This document shows, one piece after another, positions 25,736 to 35,597 of a DNA stretch of 64,000 bases. The stretch covers positions 55,356,148 through 55,420,147 of the forward strand of contig CM069446.1 in NCBI GenBank assembly GCA_035610835.1. The letters are read 5' to 3'. Numbering within the stretch: the first letter of the stretch is position 1; each line of letters opens with the position of its first letter. The stretch comes from Ophiura sarsii. Its lineage: Eukaryota > Echinodermata > Ophiuroidea > Amphilepidida > Ophiuridae. Made by a program: the position numbers and the translations under genes. Below the pieces are notes generated by a model that did no database searches, had not been told where the DNA came from, and saw only the letters and a list, made by a program, of their open reading frames with translations.

Positions 25736-26908
25736 GTAATTACAACAGATATCCACCAGGTGGCGGGGGTTATCCACCAAGTAGTGGTGGCACAGGTCCA
25801 CATGGAGGCTACCCAGGCGGCGCACAGAATCCATCCATGAACTATGATAGTAGAATGCAGCGTCCAGGCATGACAGATGGTTACAACAACTCACAGTATG
25901 GATACAGCAACTCAGGAAATGGCCCTAATATGGGTCCATCGGGTCCTAATATGGGTCCATCAGCATCAGGTCCTACTATGGGCCCTTCAGGTCCAAATAT
26001 GGTACCAGCCGGTCCTAACATGGGGGCTGGACGCCCTTTGAACTCTAGGAGTCCTTCCGGCGCGGCAGGACCAGGTTTTCCTTACAACAACCAGTCTTCA
26101 GAAAGGACTGATGGACCGCCACGGCCGCGATCTTCTGGACCTACACCACCTCCTAATGCAGCCGGACCTAACCAGGCTGGTGGTCCAGTTGGTAGTCCTG
26201 GCGCTGCGAATACCCCTAAAGGTGCCCAGGCAGCTGCCGCTGCAGCGATAATGGCTGCGGCAAACACCGCTGCTAATAAACCTATGTATCATAGAACGCT
26301 ACAGGGGCAGCCTCAACAGGGACCAGGGCAACCCCAGGGACCAGGGCCACAACAGGGACCAGGGCAACCCCAGGGACCAGGGCCGCAACAGGGACCCGGG
26401 CCACAACAGGGACCCGGGCCACAACAGGGACCAGGGCCACAACAGGGACCAGGGCCACAACAAGGACCAGGTCCACAACAGGGACCGGGACAAGGCCCGC
26501 CACAAAGATACCCACCTCCTTACCATCAGCAACAGCAGCCGATGCCGCATCAACCGCCTCAGATGATGACGGCCGGATATCCCACCATGGCGGGCTCTGG
26601 AGCCCCGCCCCACCCTTACTCTTCCGCACCCAACTCCATGCCAAATTCCATGCCTGGTGGTGGACCCCCGCACAATTCAATGGGAGGAGGAGGGGGTAAC
26701 ATGCCGCCTAGTTCCATGCCGATGAATTCCATGCCCAATTCCATGGGTCCCAGTTCGGGACCGGGATCCGCCAGTAGTTCTACGCCTTCGTCTATGACCG
26801 ACGTGTCTGAGCCGCCTATCAGTGCTATGGGAGCCATGGCATCGGGAGTAGGTGGATCCGATGCTTCGTCACACACAGCCACTACCACTGTAGCAAACAG
26901 TGTAGCAG
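25736..26908 (+). CDS. ARID1: ARID1 exon d: large Gly/Pro/Gln/Met-rich exon with coding minisatellite
   Basis: A 1173-nt exon (391 codons), phase 1-1: acceptor gggtttcag|GTAATT, donor GTAGCAG|gtaata. It reads GNYNRYPPGGGGYPP, then MGPSGPNMGPS repeats, a PQQGPG tandem array (26304-26500), QMMTAGYPTMAGSGAPP, and repeated NSMP motifs before a Ser/Thr-rich end. An alanine-rich stretch (GAQAAAAAAIMAAANTAANKP) around 26220-26280 resembles the helical Ala-rich block of vertebrate ARID1 that precedes NRPPGYP text. The high GC of this exon contrasts with flanking introns. The antisense strand is also open over much of it because of the repeats; I regard that as a composition effect. Confidence 0.92.
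26304..26500 (+). repeat. Coding 18-bp minisatellite, PQQGPG array
   Basis: Inside exon d, the unit caacagggaccagggcca repeats about eleven times with some caacccc and cccgggcc variants. It encodes (P/Q)QQGPG or PQGPGQ. The frame is kept because 18 is a multiple of three. Several units are identical at third positions, pointing to recent slippage. Confidence 0.93.
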
Positions 26909-27348
26909 GTAATAGAAGTGTAGATAAGTGTAATTGGTCAGTATCGTATGTCGTATGTTAATCAACCATTTTTTTTAAAAAGCTAACGCTTTCCTAACCA
27001 CCAATTAACAACACCGCGTTAATGTCGCTAGTGTTAGTTAGACACTAGTTTTGTAATGATCATGCATTGTATATTCATTCCATAACATAGCACATTTTTA
27101 GTTATCCCTAACATTTGGGTATGTTTGTTTGTAGTTATACCTAATTGTCAAAACTCGGTTCATAGATATCACAGGTTGTGACATCTTTCATGGTTATATG
27201 ACAACCACCCAATCCTTGACATTGAGAGAATATATTTTTTCAAATATTTCAAAATGTTTGTGATGTTATAAAGATGTTATATTGAATTTGTATTCACAAA
27301 TAGAATTCCATTTTTGTGCATGGATAAACGAAAACTAATCAAACCTTG

Positions 27349-27549
27349 CTATGGTCTATTTATCTATCACGAGACCGTGGCGTAATTGGGTCATTTACTA
27401 ATTTCAGCACATAAACATTTGTGCCTACTCAAGGCGCCGGTATGTACGCACAAACGTAGAAAGACAGAAGATACGTAAGCGCGTCCATGTGCATAAATGC
27501 TGCGTCTGTAAAGTTACGTCATTGTCCAGAGAAAGAGAAATGGGAGTAT
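27349..27549. mobile_element. MITE, family 'ctatttggc..cagtgacgtaac', copy 2
   Basis: Opens ctatggtctatttatctatc then acgagaccgtggcgtaa and closes agttacgtcattgtccagag then aaagagaaatgggagta. Interior ggcgccggtatgtacgcac resembles the inverse of copy 1. More diverged than copy 1. Confidence 0.6.
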
Positions 27550-27735
27550 TTAAGTGGGCATTGTTTAAACTCTATGTAAAACAATTGAATTGAATAAAAT
27601 TACGTTGAAGACGCAGGAGACTGATCGGAGTAGCCTGAACTGAATCTCATTATGAATTTGGGTTAAAATTTAAATCAAACCAAGACACAAGTGCGTATTC
27701 TCTAGTGATATTTAACTTTTAAGTCTATGCGTGAC

Positions 27736-27957
27736 TAAAGTTTGATCAGCTCCAAATTGGCGAAGCCTCCTTACAACAGCAAAAGGATGCAGGAGCGCAC
27801 ATAGGCAACAAACGCACTGTGCTTAATTTGTGTGATGCCTTAGTGCGACCAAAACCATGTGTGGTCATAATCACGCGCATACACTTTAATTATTTTTGTA
27901 TGCGGAGAGAGATAAAAACGGAACACTTCTCGCCAATTTGGAACTGATTAAATTATA
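27736..27957 (+). mobile_element. MITE, family 'tatagtttaatcagttcc', copy 3
   Basis: Ends taaagtttgatcagctccaa then attggcgaagcc, and ctcgccaatttggaactgat then taaattata. Interior ctccttacaacagcaaaagg and gcaacaaacgcactgtgctt are shared with copy 2 and, inverted, with copies 1 and 4. Confidence 0.9.
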
Positions 27958-28073
27958 GGTATATTGAACATTGGACCAATGTGAAGAATTGTCCTTTTAA
28001 ATTTCTTTCCAACTCATTTTAAACAATCTTCGTAATAATGCTGTACTTAATTATATAAATTAACTCGTTTCAG

Positions 28074-28231
28074 GTGCTGTAGCCACAACAGTTACTCAAA
28101 GTATTACCTCACCCGTCACCACGGCGACTACACCTACTAGCAGCGCCCTCGGGAACATCATGAAAATCGAGATGAAGGTGGAGCCGCAACAGCAGCAGCC
28201 TCATCCCCAGGGTGCACTGCAACCACAACAG
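28074..28231 (+). CDS. ARID1: ARID1 exon e: Thr/Ser then Lys/Glu segment
   Basis: Acceptor ctcgtttcag|GTGCTG takes phase 1; donor CAACAG|gtacag leaves phase 0. A second in-frame donor AAG|gtgggg at 28246 would add five codons (VQIVK). The peptide is Thr/Ser-rich, then NIMKIEMKVEPQQQQPHPQ. The Lys/Glu run sits where vertebrate ARID1 has a Lys-rich stretch upstream of the ARID. IKxE/VKxE-like text (MKIEMKVEP) resembles sumoylation consensus sites (inference). Confidence 0.85.
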
Positions 28232-28559
28232 GTACAGATCGTCAAGGTGGGGATATTAATACTCATGCTTACATTCCTCTAATACTATTACTAACATGGT
28301 TGATGGTAGTATATACACAGGGGGCAAAGTTCATTTGGTCGCGAGCTCTGTGAGGTTGGTAATTTTGGTTTTCACTTGGTAAATACGTTTGTCTGCATAT
28401 TCAAAAGGTTGAAATGGGCTGGCATTACTGGGTTTCACTTCATTTGAAATGTGGAAAAAAATGTGGAAAATAGAGCAATTATCTTAATTAATCTTGGAAA
28501 TTTCTTTAAAACAGCCATTGGACAGCCATTTCGTTGTTGCTACTTGGTGAATTGAGCTT

Positions 28560-28735
28560 GATTCTAAAGCTAGATATGTTGACCAGCGATATTATGGTGC
28601 GTGATTCCTGCTGGAGCGGGATCGAAGAAAGATTATTCATCGCTATTCTTCATATTGGCTATTCTAGAAGTTGTTCACCATTGATGACTTACCACTTCAA
28701 ATATCGTCCGATCAACATATCTAGCTCTAGATTAA
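28560..28735. repeat. Inverted-repeat segment, about 175 bp
   Basis: Left arm attctaaagctagatatgtt then gaccagcgatattatgg; right arm aatatcgtccgatcaacata then tctagctctag, roughly its inverse. The interior includes a small inverted pair (gattattcatcgctattctt). Probably a MITE. Confidence 0.5.
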
Positions 28736-29239
28736 AAATACATTCAACAAAGGAAAGGACAGCAATGGGGCAGTTGGCTCTGAAAATTAAACCACCAAAT
28801 TCTTTGATTTATCGTACAATTTCTGGGCGTTTTTGTGCAAAACATAAGAAAATGTTATAAATTCAATACCATCAATCTGGTGGCAGATCATTTTACAGGT
28901 GAAGGAATCAAATCATTTCATTCCGGTGAAGGGGTACACTCCATCTGGTGGGGGTTTTATCACTAGATAAAATAAAAACAATCCGGTGTTTGGTTACTAA
29001 CTTGTCGACTGCTCGACAGCTCTGATGGGTCAACCATTTATCCGGGAATAAAGGGATAAGGGGTTGAAATTAAATACAGGGAATAGATTTTATAAGCGTA
29101 AAGCATGTAGTATTATAAATATGTTATGGACATGCAAAGCTAAACATTGTGGGAGGAAATAATCAATAGGGATGCTTATTTGACTAAAAACGGGTTTTTT
29201 ACTACCAGTTACTTAGTTACCATATATCTGCGCAGGTAG

Positions 29240-29708
29240 CAACGAGAATGCACCACACTCTCATCTCCCACACAGGCTGTCCAAGTTGTAACTGCATCAT
29301 TGATTACGAATGGTACTTCTGTTCAACAAAGATTTGTTGTCAATCATGCCTAACCCAAGTTGGAACTCTGCATCTTGGAAATGAGGATGTACATTTCTAT
29401 GATAATCTAATCTCCAAAGACTCTGTCCAATATGCCTGTGCAAGTTTGAACTGAGCTCAAAAGGGATGAGGATGTACCATCCTCTTATCTTAGAAGACTC
29501 AATCCAATATGCATTATTTATACGCAAGTGGGGGATGATGATCCCCTTCCCCACTATTCGAGTCGTGTCGGTTGAGATTGGCCCTGTCGTTTATCACGCT
29601 CAATTTTTTGCGTCTGTTTGGGCACATCGTCAACCCTTCTTCCAAATTTCTGACTCTGCTGCAATTCTCTAAAGTTGATAGCCCTGGAAGTCCTTGCCAG
29701 TTCACTTT

Positions 29709-29746
<38 letters not shown>

Positions 29747-29900
29747 ATATAAAAAAACCTAGCTACGCCACTGCTAATAGGGGATGAGAATGTACCATTC
29801 ATTCCCATACCCAAAGTCTTAGTTCACTAAGCATACATGGAAAGGTCTGGCAACTGGACAGACTGTTGGGGATGAGAGTGCCTGGTGGACAGTCAGTGTT
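29240..29900 (+). repeat. Diverged tandem array, about 95-bp units, interrupted
   Basis: Phrases of the type gaggatgtaccatcctcttat, then caatatgcat and gcaagt, recur at about 29375, 29463, 29782 and 29870 with strong divergence. The block 29560-29775 interrupts the array and carries the poly-C run and the text cctagctacgccactgc, a phrase typical of hAT-type ends. Confidence 0.45.
29710..29746 (+). repeat. Poly-C tract, 37 nt
   Basis: Longest homopolymer in the window, followed by atataaaaaaacctagctac. Its length may be unreliable. Confidence 0.95.
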
Positions 29901-30160
29901 CAGGATCTGCTCACCATCTTGTACACACATTATACAAACACACACATATACACCACTTTATCGCTGCCACCATACGTACGTCTACAAGACTAGGAATGTT
30001 GTTGCATGTCAATGAGCTCTAGGCGTATGTCAAGCTAATCAATGTATTTTGAGTATCATGCATGGTATCTGCACACATGGCTCGTTCATTATGATGTTTA
30101 TATATGTACAGTTGTTGATGAAAGTAACGTAACTGATGATAAAAGTGTCATAATTCTAAA

Positions 30161-30295
30161 GGATTACTGAACTAATACTAGGCATGTTTGTACTTAATTT
30201 AATGTATTTCTCATGGTGAATCCAAACACGTTTCATTTTTGAAACATTTCTGTGATATTTTGGAATTTCGTCTGCAGACGCATGGAAAGTGTTAA
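30161..30295 (+). mobile_element. MITE, family 'ttaacactttcca', copy 2 (5' truncated)
   Basis: Matches the family from ggattactgaactaatacta through ctaggcatgtttgtactta and ctgcagacgcatggaaagtg to ttaa at 30295. The left third and left end are missing. Confidence 0.82.
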
Positions 30296-30707
30296 CTCTG
30301 CTTATTATGGAAGAAGTTGACGTATCATTATTCATTTCTTAATTTTACACCACGTTACAATGGAGTCGAGTATGAACAAATATGCCAGCAAGGCATGATT
30401 CAATCGTAAAGAAGAAAACCTATACATTTACGAGAATAAGTGAACATGTTAACCATCAGTTATGTTATTTTCTTCGGCAATGTACTGCAATTTTGCTGCA
30501 GCAGAGCACTGCCACTACAATACAGAATTATTCAAGTGTTGTTATTGACAGGCATTAATGTTTTCCATGAAAAAGTATTATTTGATTTTTTAGCTTGTCC
30601 TTTCCCTTAAAATTAGATGACATTGTTAACTTAACATCTGTTAAATTTTCCTTAGTTATAGAGTCGAAAATAAGAAAAACAATATTTTCTGAAAAATAGT
30701 TATCAGT

Positions 30708-31165
30708 CAGGGTTCTAGCTACGGCGGGCGGCACCGGATGGGCCCACCGGGCACTAGCAATTTGTGCTCGGAACTCACTCAGTCAATGAAAGCCCTCCCA
30801 CCTAGCACTTATTCACCACAAAATTGTAGTAAATGAGCTTAATAATACAATTTTAACTGGTGTTGTAGGTACTCAATTCAATTCAATTTATTCAGCAAAA
30901 GTAATACAAACAAATAATAATACAATATGAAGTAGAGACTAGGAACCCCAGTGGAAACCCTGATAGACGGGCTTATATAATGGGGACCCTTGACACAAAA
31001 AATAGAATGATAGCAAATAGAGTATATTTAATGACGGAAAAGTAAAAGTAAAACTGAGTATTTGTATGATATTTCCCCTTGCTGATTACATAATACATCA
31101 ATATTTGGCCCCTGTACCCCCGGCCGGGGAAATTGGAGCCTAGCACTAAAATTGCTATAACCCTG
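30708..31165. mobile_element. hAT-like non-autonomous element with 8-bp target duplication
   Basis: Begins CAGGGTTCTAGC and ends GCTATAACCCTG. It is flanked by TTATCAGT at 30700-30707 and again at 31166-31173: a perfect 8-bp direct repeat. CAGGG-type ends with an 8-bp duplication are diagnostic of the hAT superfamily. At 458 bp it has no transposase frame. It holds a 'caattcaatttattcagcaaaa' patch of the sort seen in SINE/MITE tails (30880-30900). Confidence 0.85.
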
Positions 31166-31830
31166 TTATCAGTATTGCTGTAGCAGGTGCTCTCTCTTGA
31201 AATATGATTTTCATCCTCAGAATATGAATCAAAATGTTTTATATTATTAAACCAAGTTCCCCGTTTTTTCACTGCCAATAGCTTAATTTTGTGAAGAGTC
31301 AATGAAAGTGATATTTCCATAAAACAATTAATAACCTGTTACTATTATTATTAACAAGTATTAGCCATAATTTGATTAATGTTCTGTACCATAGTTGTTT
31401 AGTTGACACAATTTCTTTTTGGACAGATTTGCATGTGTTAAATTTAGAGTTTTTTGCATAACTCATGCCTGGCTAAGAAAATTAGGGCTAATAACACTAC
31501 AGTTTATAATTCAAATTTCTGCTTGTTTAATTTTAATTCATATTTGTGTTAATTTTTTGTTCTTATATTTACAATCATAGTACATTCTATAGATCGCCAG
31601 TAGTATTTTAAAGTTAATGCTAGATTTATGCACCGATAATACTCAAAATATGAAACAAAATTGTTAAAAGTTGGGTTGCAGCGGAAGAGCAGTCGAACAC
31701 ATTACATGATGTTATAATTCCTAATCCTAACCGTAACCTCTGTTTCTTACTACCACCACCCGTGTCCATCACCACCAACAACATTTGAATCCCCCGCATC
31801 ATCCACCATCACCTTCATCCACCAACTTAG

Positions 31831-31980
31831 GAGGAGAGTGGCTACGGGCCTTCCTCCCCTCCTGTTGGCCTCCTGGGTGCCTCCCCCGCCCCCATGTCGT
31901 CACCGGGCGCCACCAGCAAATCGTCACAGGATGAGGGCGATTCCCGCGGGAGTCCGAGCGTCAAGATACCAGCCAGCCCG
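31831..31980 (+). CDS. ARID1: ARID1 exon f: Ser/Pro linker before ARID
   Basis: A 150-nt exon (50 codons), phase 0-0: acceptor accaacttag|GAGG, donor AGCCCG|gtaagc. It starts EESGYGPSSPPVGLL and ends GSPSVKIPASP. GC-rich compared with surrounding intron. A later in-frame GT (CGACGG|gtaaat, near 32016) could extend it by about 12 codons, but the first donor is closer to consensus. Confidence 0.8.
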
Positions 31981-32098
31981 GTAAGCAGAGCGCATGCTGG
32001 ACCTACTTCACGACGGGTAAATGGAAATTTTCTCTATCTCACCCTCTTTTTATACTTTTCTCTAACAAAACTACAACAATAAACAACGTCAATGAAAT

Positions 32099-32172
32099 GC
32101 CGCCTGGTAGCCAAGGAGCACTCGGGGGCATTTTTGCCGCCTGGTAGCCAAGGAGCACTCGGGGGCATTTCG
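32099..32172 (+). repeat. Tandem doublet of 37 bp
   Basis: gccgcctggtagccaaggag then cactcgggggcattttt occurs twice head to tail, 35 bp beyond the end of the alternative exon-f extension. Confidence 0.9.
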
Positions 32173-32690
32173 GTTGCCTAAGAGCTGACTGGCTCTTGGG
32201 GTGTGTGTTTTGCAGTTTCCCCAGTCAGTGGTAGTTGAGATTTTGCCCGTCTTTAAAACGTGCCGGTTTTGTGTTGGCATGGGGCACTTTTTGTGATCTT
32301 AAGATTCTCTTTTGCACTCTTGCCCATGCCTACTCACCTACTCGCTATGCAGGTTTGTAGTAGGCATGGGTGTTTTGGCACTTGCACATGTAATAATAAC
32401 CTCGCCTAATAGCATGGAGGGAGAGGTCAAAGTGCATGATTACATTAACACTGTACTAAGACAACTAACTCTTAATTAGGCACAAGGGCTGTCACAAGCA
32501 GGTTGATGTTGGGAGGCTTTGTTCAGTGTTTTGTACTATTTGGGTTTTTTGGACATTTGCAGGTTAGGTAATGTTATTCCAGTGTTTTTGCCATGTAAAT
32601 TTTCAGCAGCGACAGAATTACAATTTTGGTAGCTGAAAAGTAATTTAATTCCCAATTGATTTGATCTGACTTTCAAAAATAAAATTTGAT

Positions 32691-33047
32691 TAGGCCAAAT
32701 AGAAAAACAAGTTTGTTTCAGAAGACCGTATGCGTAGCTTTTAAAATTCACATTTTACTGCATACATTTTTTGTCCTCATTTTTCCAATATTAAAACAGG
32801 ATTTCAACTCAAGGAAAAAAAACCTGAATCCAGTGATGTATTGAAGAACCATGCTTCTTAAATTTTTATTTCGCATTTTGAAGTACCATATCAGCTTCAT
32901 TTTCTTGCTTCACAGAGCTCGTCTCATGTTTAAAACAAAACAAGATACCGCATTTCGCATAGCATTTTTTGTTTAAAAAAAAGATTGCGTTTCGCATCGC
33001 CTTTCTTCAGGTTTCTTCTGAGACAAACTTGTTTTTTATTTGGCCTT
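32691..33047. mobile_element. MITE, family 'aggccaaat..tttgtctca', copy 2
   Basis: Left taggccaaatagaaaaacaa then gtttgtttcagaagacc; right tcttctgagacaaacttgtt then ttttatttggcctta. Arms of about 37 bp; total 357 bp. Related by its ends to 16491-16782. Confidence 0.82.
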
Positions 33048-34812
33048 AAACAAGTCTTCAGCTAGATCAATGGAGGATCATTTTACGATTATTATCCATA
33101 ATTTCTGAGGAGTTGAGAGTAATCTTCATCAACTTTGCTTGTGACTTCGCCCAGTTGGCTAACAATTTGTTGATAATAATGCATCTCGGGTCACTTTTTC
33201 TTTACTACCACTACTACTACTAAGCACACGTACGTAATAACACCACACAAGTCGGCAATGTTTTTGCACGTTGCCGACTGACCGCTTTACTGCACTACTC
33301 AAATCCAAAGACAAGCTCACACTGCATTGCATGGTTTTCTAAAAATTGGCATGTTACTCTATGCTTGATTGACAGGCGAGCACACTTAATCATTTACACT
33401 AAAAACAATGATTTTGTCTCTTAATTTTAATAATTAATAATAGGGGTTGGGGTTAATTTTGACTCGAGTTTGATTAAATTCTGTATGATGTGGTGTGGTT
33501 TACCAAGTAGATTCCATCACATCCAATGATTTTGTATGTTTTTTCCCCATTTTTGTTTTCTTTTTGTAGATTTGATTATGGTTTAATGACAATTAATTAA
33601 TAAGTGTGTGTTTATTTGATTTGCAATCCATTTTTTTTATTATTAACTAACTAAATTTCCCCGTCCCATTCCCAAGCGGACATGAGACACTGAAAGTGTA
33701 TGTGCTCTTTAGCGTGAGAACAACCTCCCCCCTTTACAAGTAGTTTAATCCTAACAAGAAAGCATTTTATCACTCTGACAATTGGAATTTTGAGAGATGA
33801 AATGTTAGTCTCATGGCATCGGCCTCAGTTCCATGACCCTACATGAAGCCAATGTGACGACATTGACCCGATGGTTCTCTGGTTATGATATATTCCATGT
33901 GGACAAGTTCGTCTCTGCTTGTTTGTGTGAGGATGGTTTCGTGTGCAGGGCCAGAAAAAAAGCAAATTTCCAGTGAACCTAACTTTAAAAATGTCCCTTC
34001 ATGAAGACAATTTTGCTTCAAATTCTTATGTATTTATTTTATTTTATCTAAAATTTCCCTCCAAAGCCAAAAAAAATCCTGCCAAAGTCAAAATTTCCCA
34101 GGAACAAAATTCCAGAGTTCCGCATTCTTTCTAGCCATGTTTGTGTGCCCTGCTCTTGGTTTACCTGGTTGCAATTTGGGTGTGGAATTGATAAGCTTGC
34201 AGTTGTGGGCATGTCCTTGGGTTTTGTGCAGTGACAGTTTTATAAATGCGACACAAAAAGAAAGTACCCAGTTTTGTACGGATCATATCTGTGAATTTCA
34301 TTGTCATTTCATAATGTAATCAATGCATTCCATTTTGGAAATTGTTGAAAGCTTCATTTTCACAAACAGGCTATCAAAAAGTAGCTGGCAAAAACGTCTA
34401 AATTGGTCTATATAAATCACATCAGTAACGGACAATCAACTTTACTGTTGGGACGTCTACTGGGAACTTTTTAATTTTTTTAAATCAATGTTTGAAAAAC
34501 ATTGCAGTTCTGACAAAAGTATTATTGTGGCACAAGCATTTTTTTCCTCGTAAGTCATTACTACTGATCCGTTTGAAAATCTAGATATTTTATCAAAAAT
34601 ATCTAGTGATACCATTATGTTGTCTACCCAACAATTTTGTTCCCGTTCAACATTTGCCCTGTACATACAGAAATTAAGGGACATAATTACATCTTCATCA
34701 ATTGGTCTTCATAAGAACAAACAAATATGTCATCATTATTGAAGATGTTCATCAGGACTGTTAGATTAAACTGAGAAATAGGGATATCATATCTAGTCCA
34801 GGTTTTAACATA

Positions 34813-35120
34813 CCTTAGCAGACGTTTCGTGAACAACCTGTTCTGTTTATCAACACTGATGAAGTGATGATCCTGTGTTAATAACACCACATTCTGGTTG
34901 CTTGGAATTGGTGTTTCTAGATGTTGTAGCAACCAGAAGATCATTGAATACTTGACTTAGATTGAACTGCCCCTCGTCTCTGTTCATGGTGGTGCATTGT
35001 TTTCTTATTTCTATGGCCTCCCTTTCAAGCAACCAGAAAGTAGTGCTATTAACACAGGATCGTCACTTCATCAGTGTAGGTAAAGAGAATAGGTTGTTCT
35101 CAAAACGTCCGCTAGCCTTA
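34813..35120. repeat. Fold-back pair, about 95-bp arms, 114-bp spacer
   Basis: The left arm (34813-34909) has ccttagcagacgtttcgtga, aacaacctgttct, gatgaagtgatgatcctgtg and attctggttgcttgg. The right arm (35024-35120) is its inverse with about 85-90% identity by eye. The ends may extend further (tttctcag at 35126 against ctgagaaa at 34770). Likely two opposed copies of one repeat or a fold-back transposon. Confidence 0.8.
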
Positions 35121-35329
35121 TTTCTCAGTCAAACAAACATGTCAATTGACATTTGTGATAGTCACCCATTTAATAACTCAATGGCCAACGAATAGGACTC
35201 CCCTAATTCTGAAGGGAGAAAATATCAACTCACTTAGTGGTTGACCAAATAGAAAAATCAACCCTGACATTATACAAACTACAATAGTGTATTATCCTAC
35301 TGTAGGAACACAAATTGGTCCTCTTGACA

Positions 35330-35440
35330 GGGTTCGAATCTATTCTCACTGAGATTCTCCTAAAAATTCATAAAATCATCTGACGAAAATCTAAATGGAT
35401 TCTCGCAGCATAGGAAGAAATTCTAACACTATTACCGTAA
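35330..35440. mobile_element. Diverged 'gattctcgc' family element
   Basis: Contains cagggttcgaatctattctc, then ctaaatggattctcgcagca and aaattctaacact near the end. Weak inverted ends; the phrase ctaaatggattctcgca recurs at 11537-11555 and, slightly altered, at 48476-48495. Confidence 0.4.
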
Positions 35441-35526
35441 CCCTCACTTCCCAGGCGTGGTTTTGTAAATTAACTATCAGGGGAGTAAAATGGGTCAAAT
35501 TTGAGGGGGAAATCAGTCTCTCTGCA

Positions 35527-35597
35527 TGCGCCGGGGATCGAACCCGGGCCACGTGCTTGCAAGTCTGATGCTCTACCGACTGAGCTATACAAGTCGG
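35527..35597 (-). tRNA. tRNA-derived sequence (degenerate; probably SINE head or tRNA pseudogene)
   Basis: Read on the minus strand it has an intact pol III A box (tagctcagtcggtagagcat) and B box (gggttcgatcccc) at normal tRNA spacing, and a good T arm. The D stem pairs. The anticodon loop would be CTTGCAA (anticodon TGC, Ala-like), but the anticodon stem does not pair and the acceptor stem is poor. I therefore do not call a functional tRNA. Intact promoter boxes suggest a tRNA-derived SINE. Confidence 0.6.

Larger units (their letters stand above)
26909..28073 (+). other. Intron d-e
   Basis: A 1.2-kb intron containing two MITEs (27349-27549 and 27736-27957). The rest is AT-rich. Confidence 0.88.
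28232..31830 (+). other. Intron e-f
   Basis: A 3.6-kb intron. It contains an inverted segment at 28560-28735 (gatatgttgaccagcgatat against atatcgtccgatcaacatat), a diverged tandem array (29240-29900), a poly-C tract, the 3' end of another 'ttaacactttcca' MITE, and a hAT-like element (listed). The 3' end (31740-31830) is rich in ccaccacc/catcacc trinucleotides. Confidence 0.85.

Noticed and set aside
26082..26888. Long antisense frames opposite exon d (up to 132 codons)
   Set aside because: They mirror the GC-rich, 18-bp-periodic coding strand, which lacks stops on the opposite strand by composition. No domain or splice context.
31981..32016. Exon f extended to a second donor near 32016
   Set aside because: The first donor (gtaagc) is stronger and gives the same phase; the extension is left as an alternative only.
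34687..35195. Fragments resembling a mobile-element protein (repeated LLTQDxHFISV)
   Set aside because: The similarity between the two frames is explained by the inverted repeat itself; no reverse-transcriptase or transposase motif is present.
35527..35597. Functional tRNA-Ala(TGC)
   Set aside because: Anticodon stem and acceptor stem do not pair, although the promoter boxes and T arm are good.
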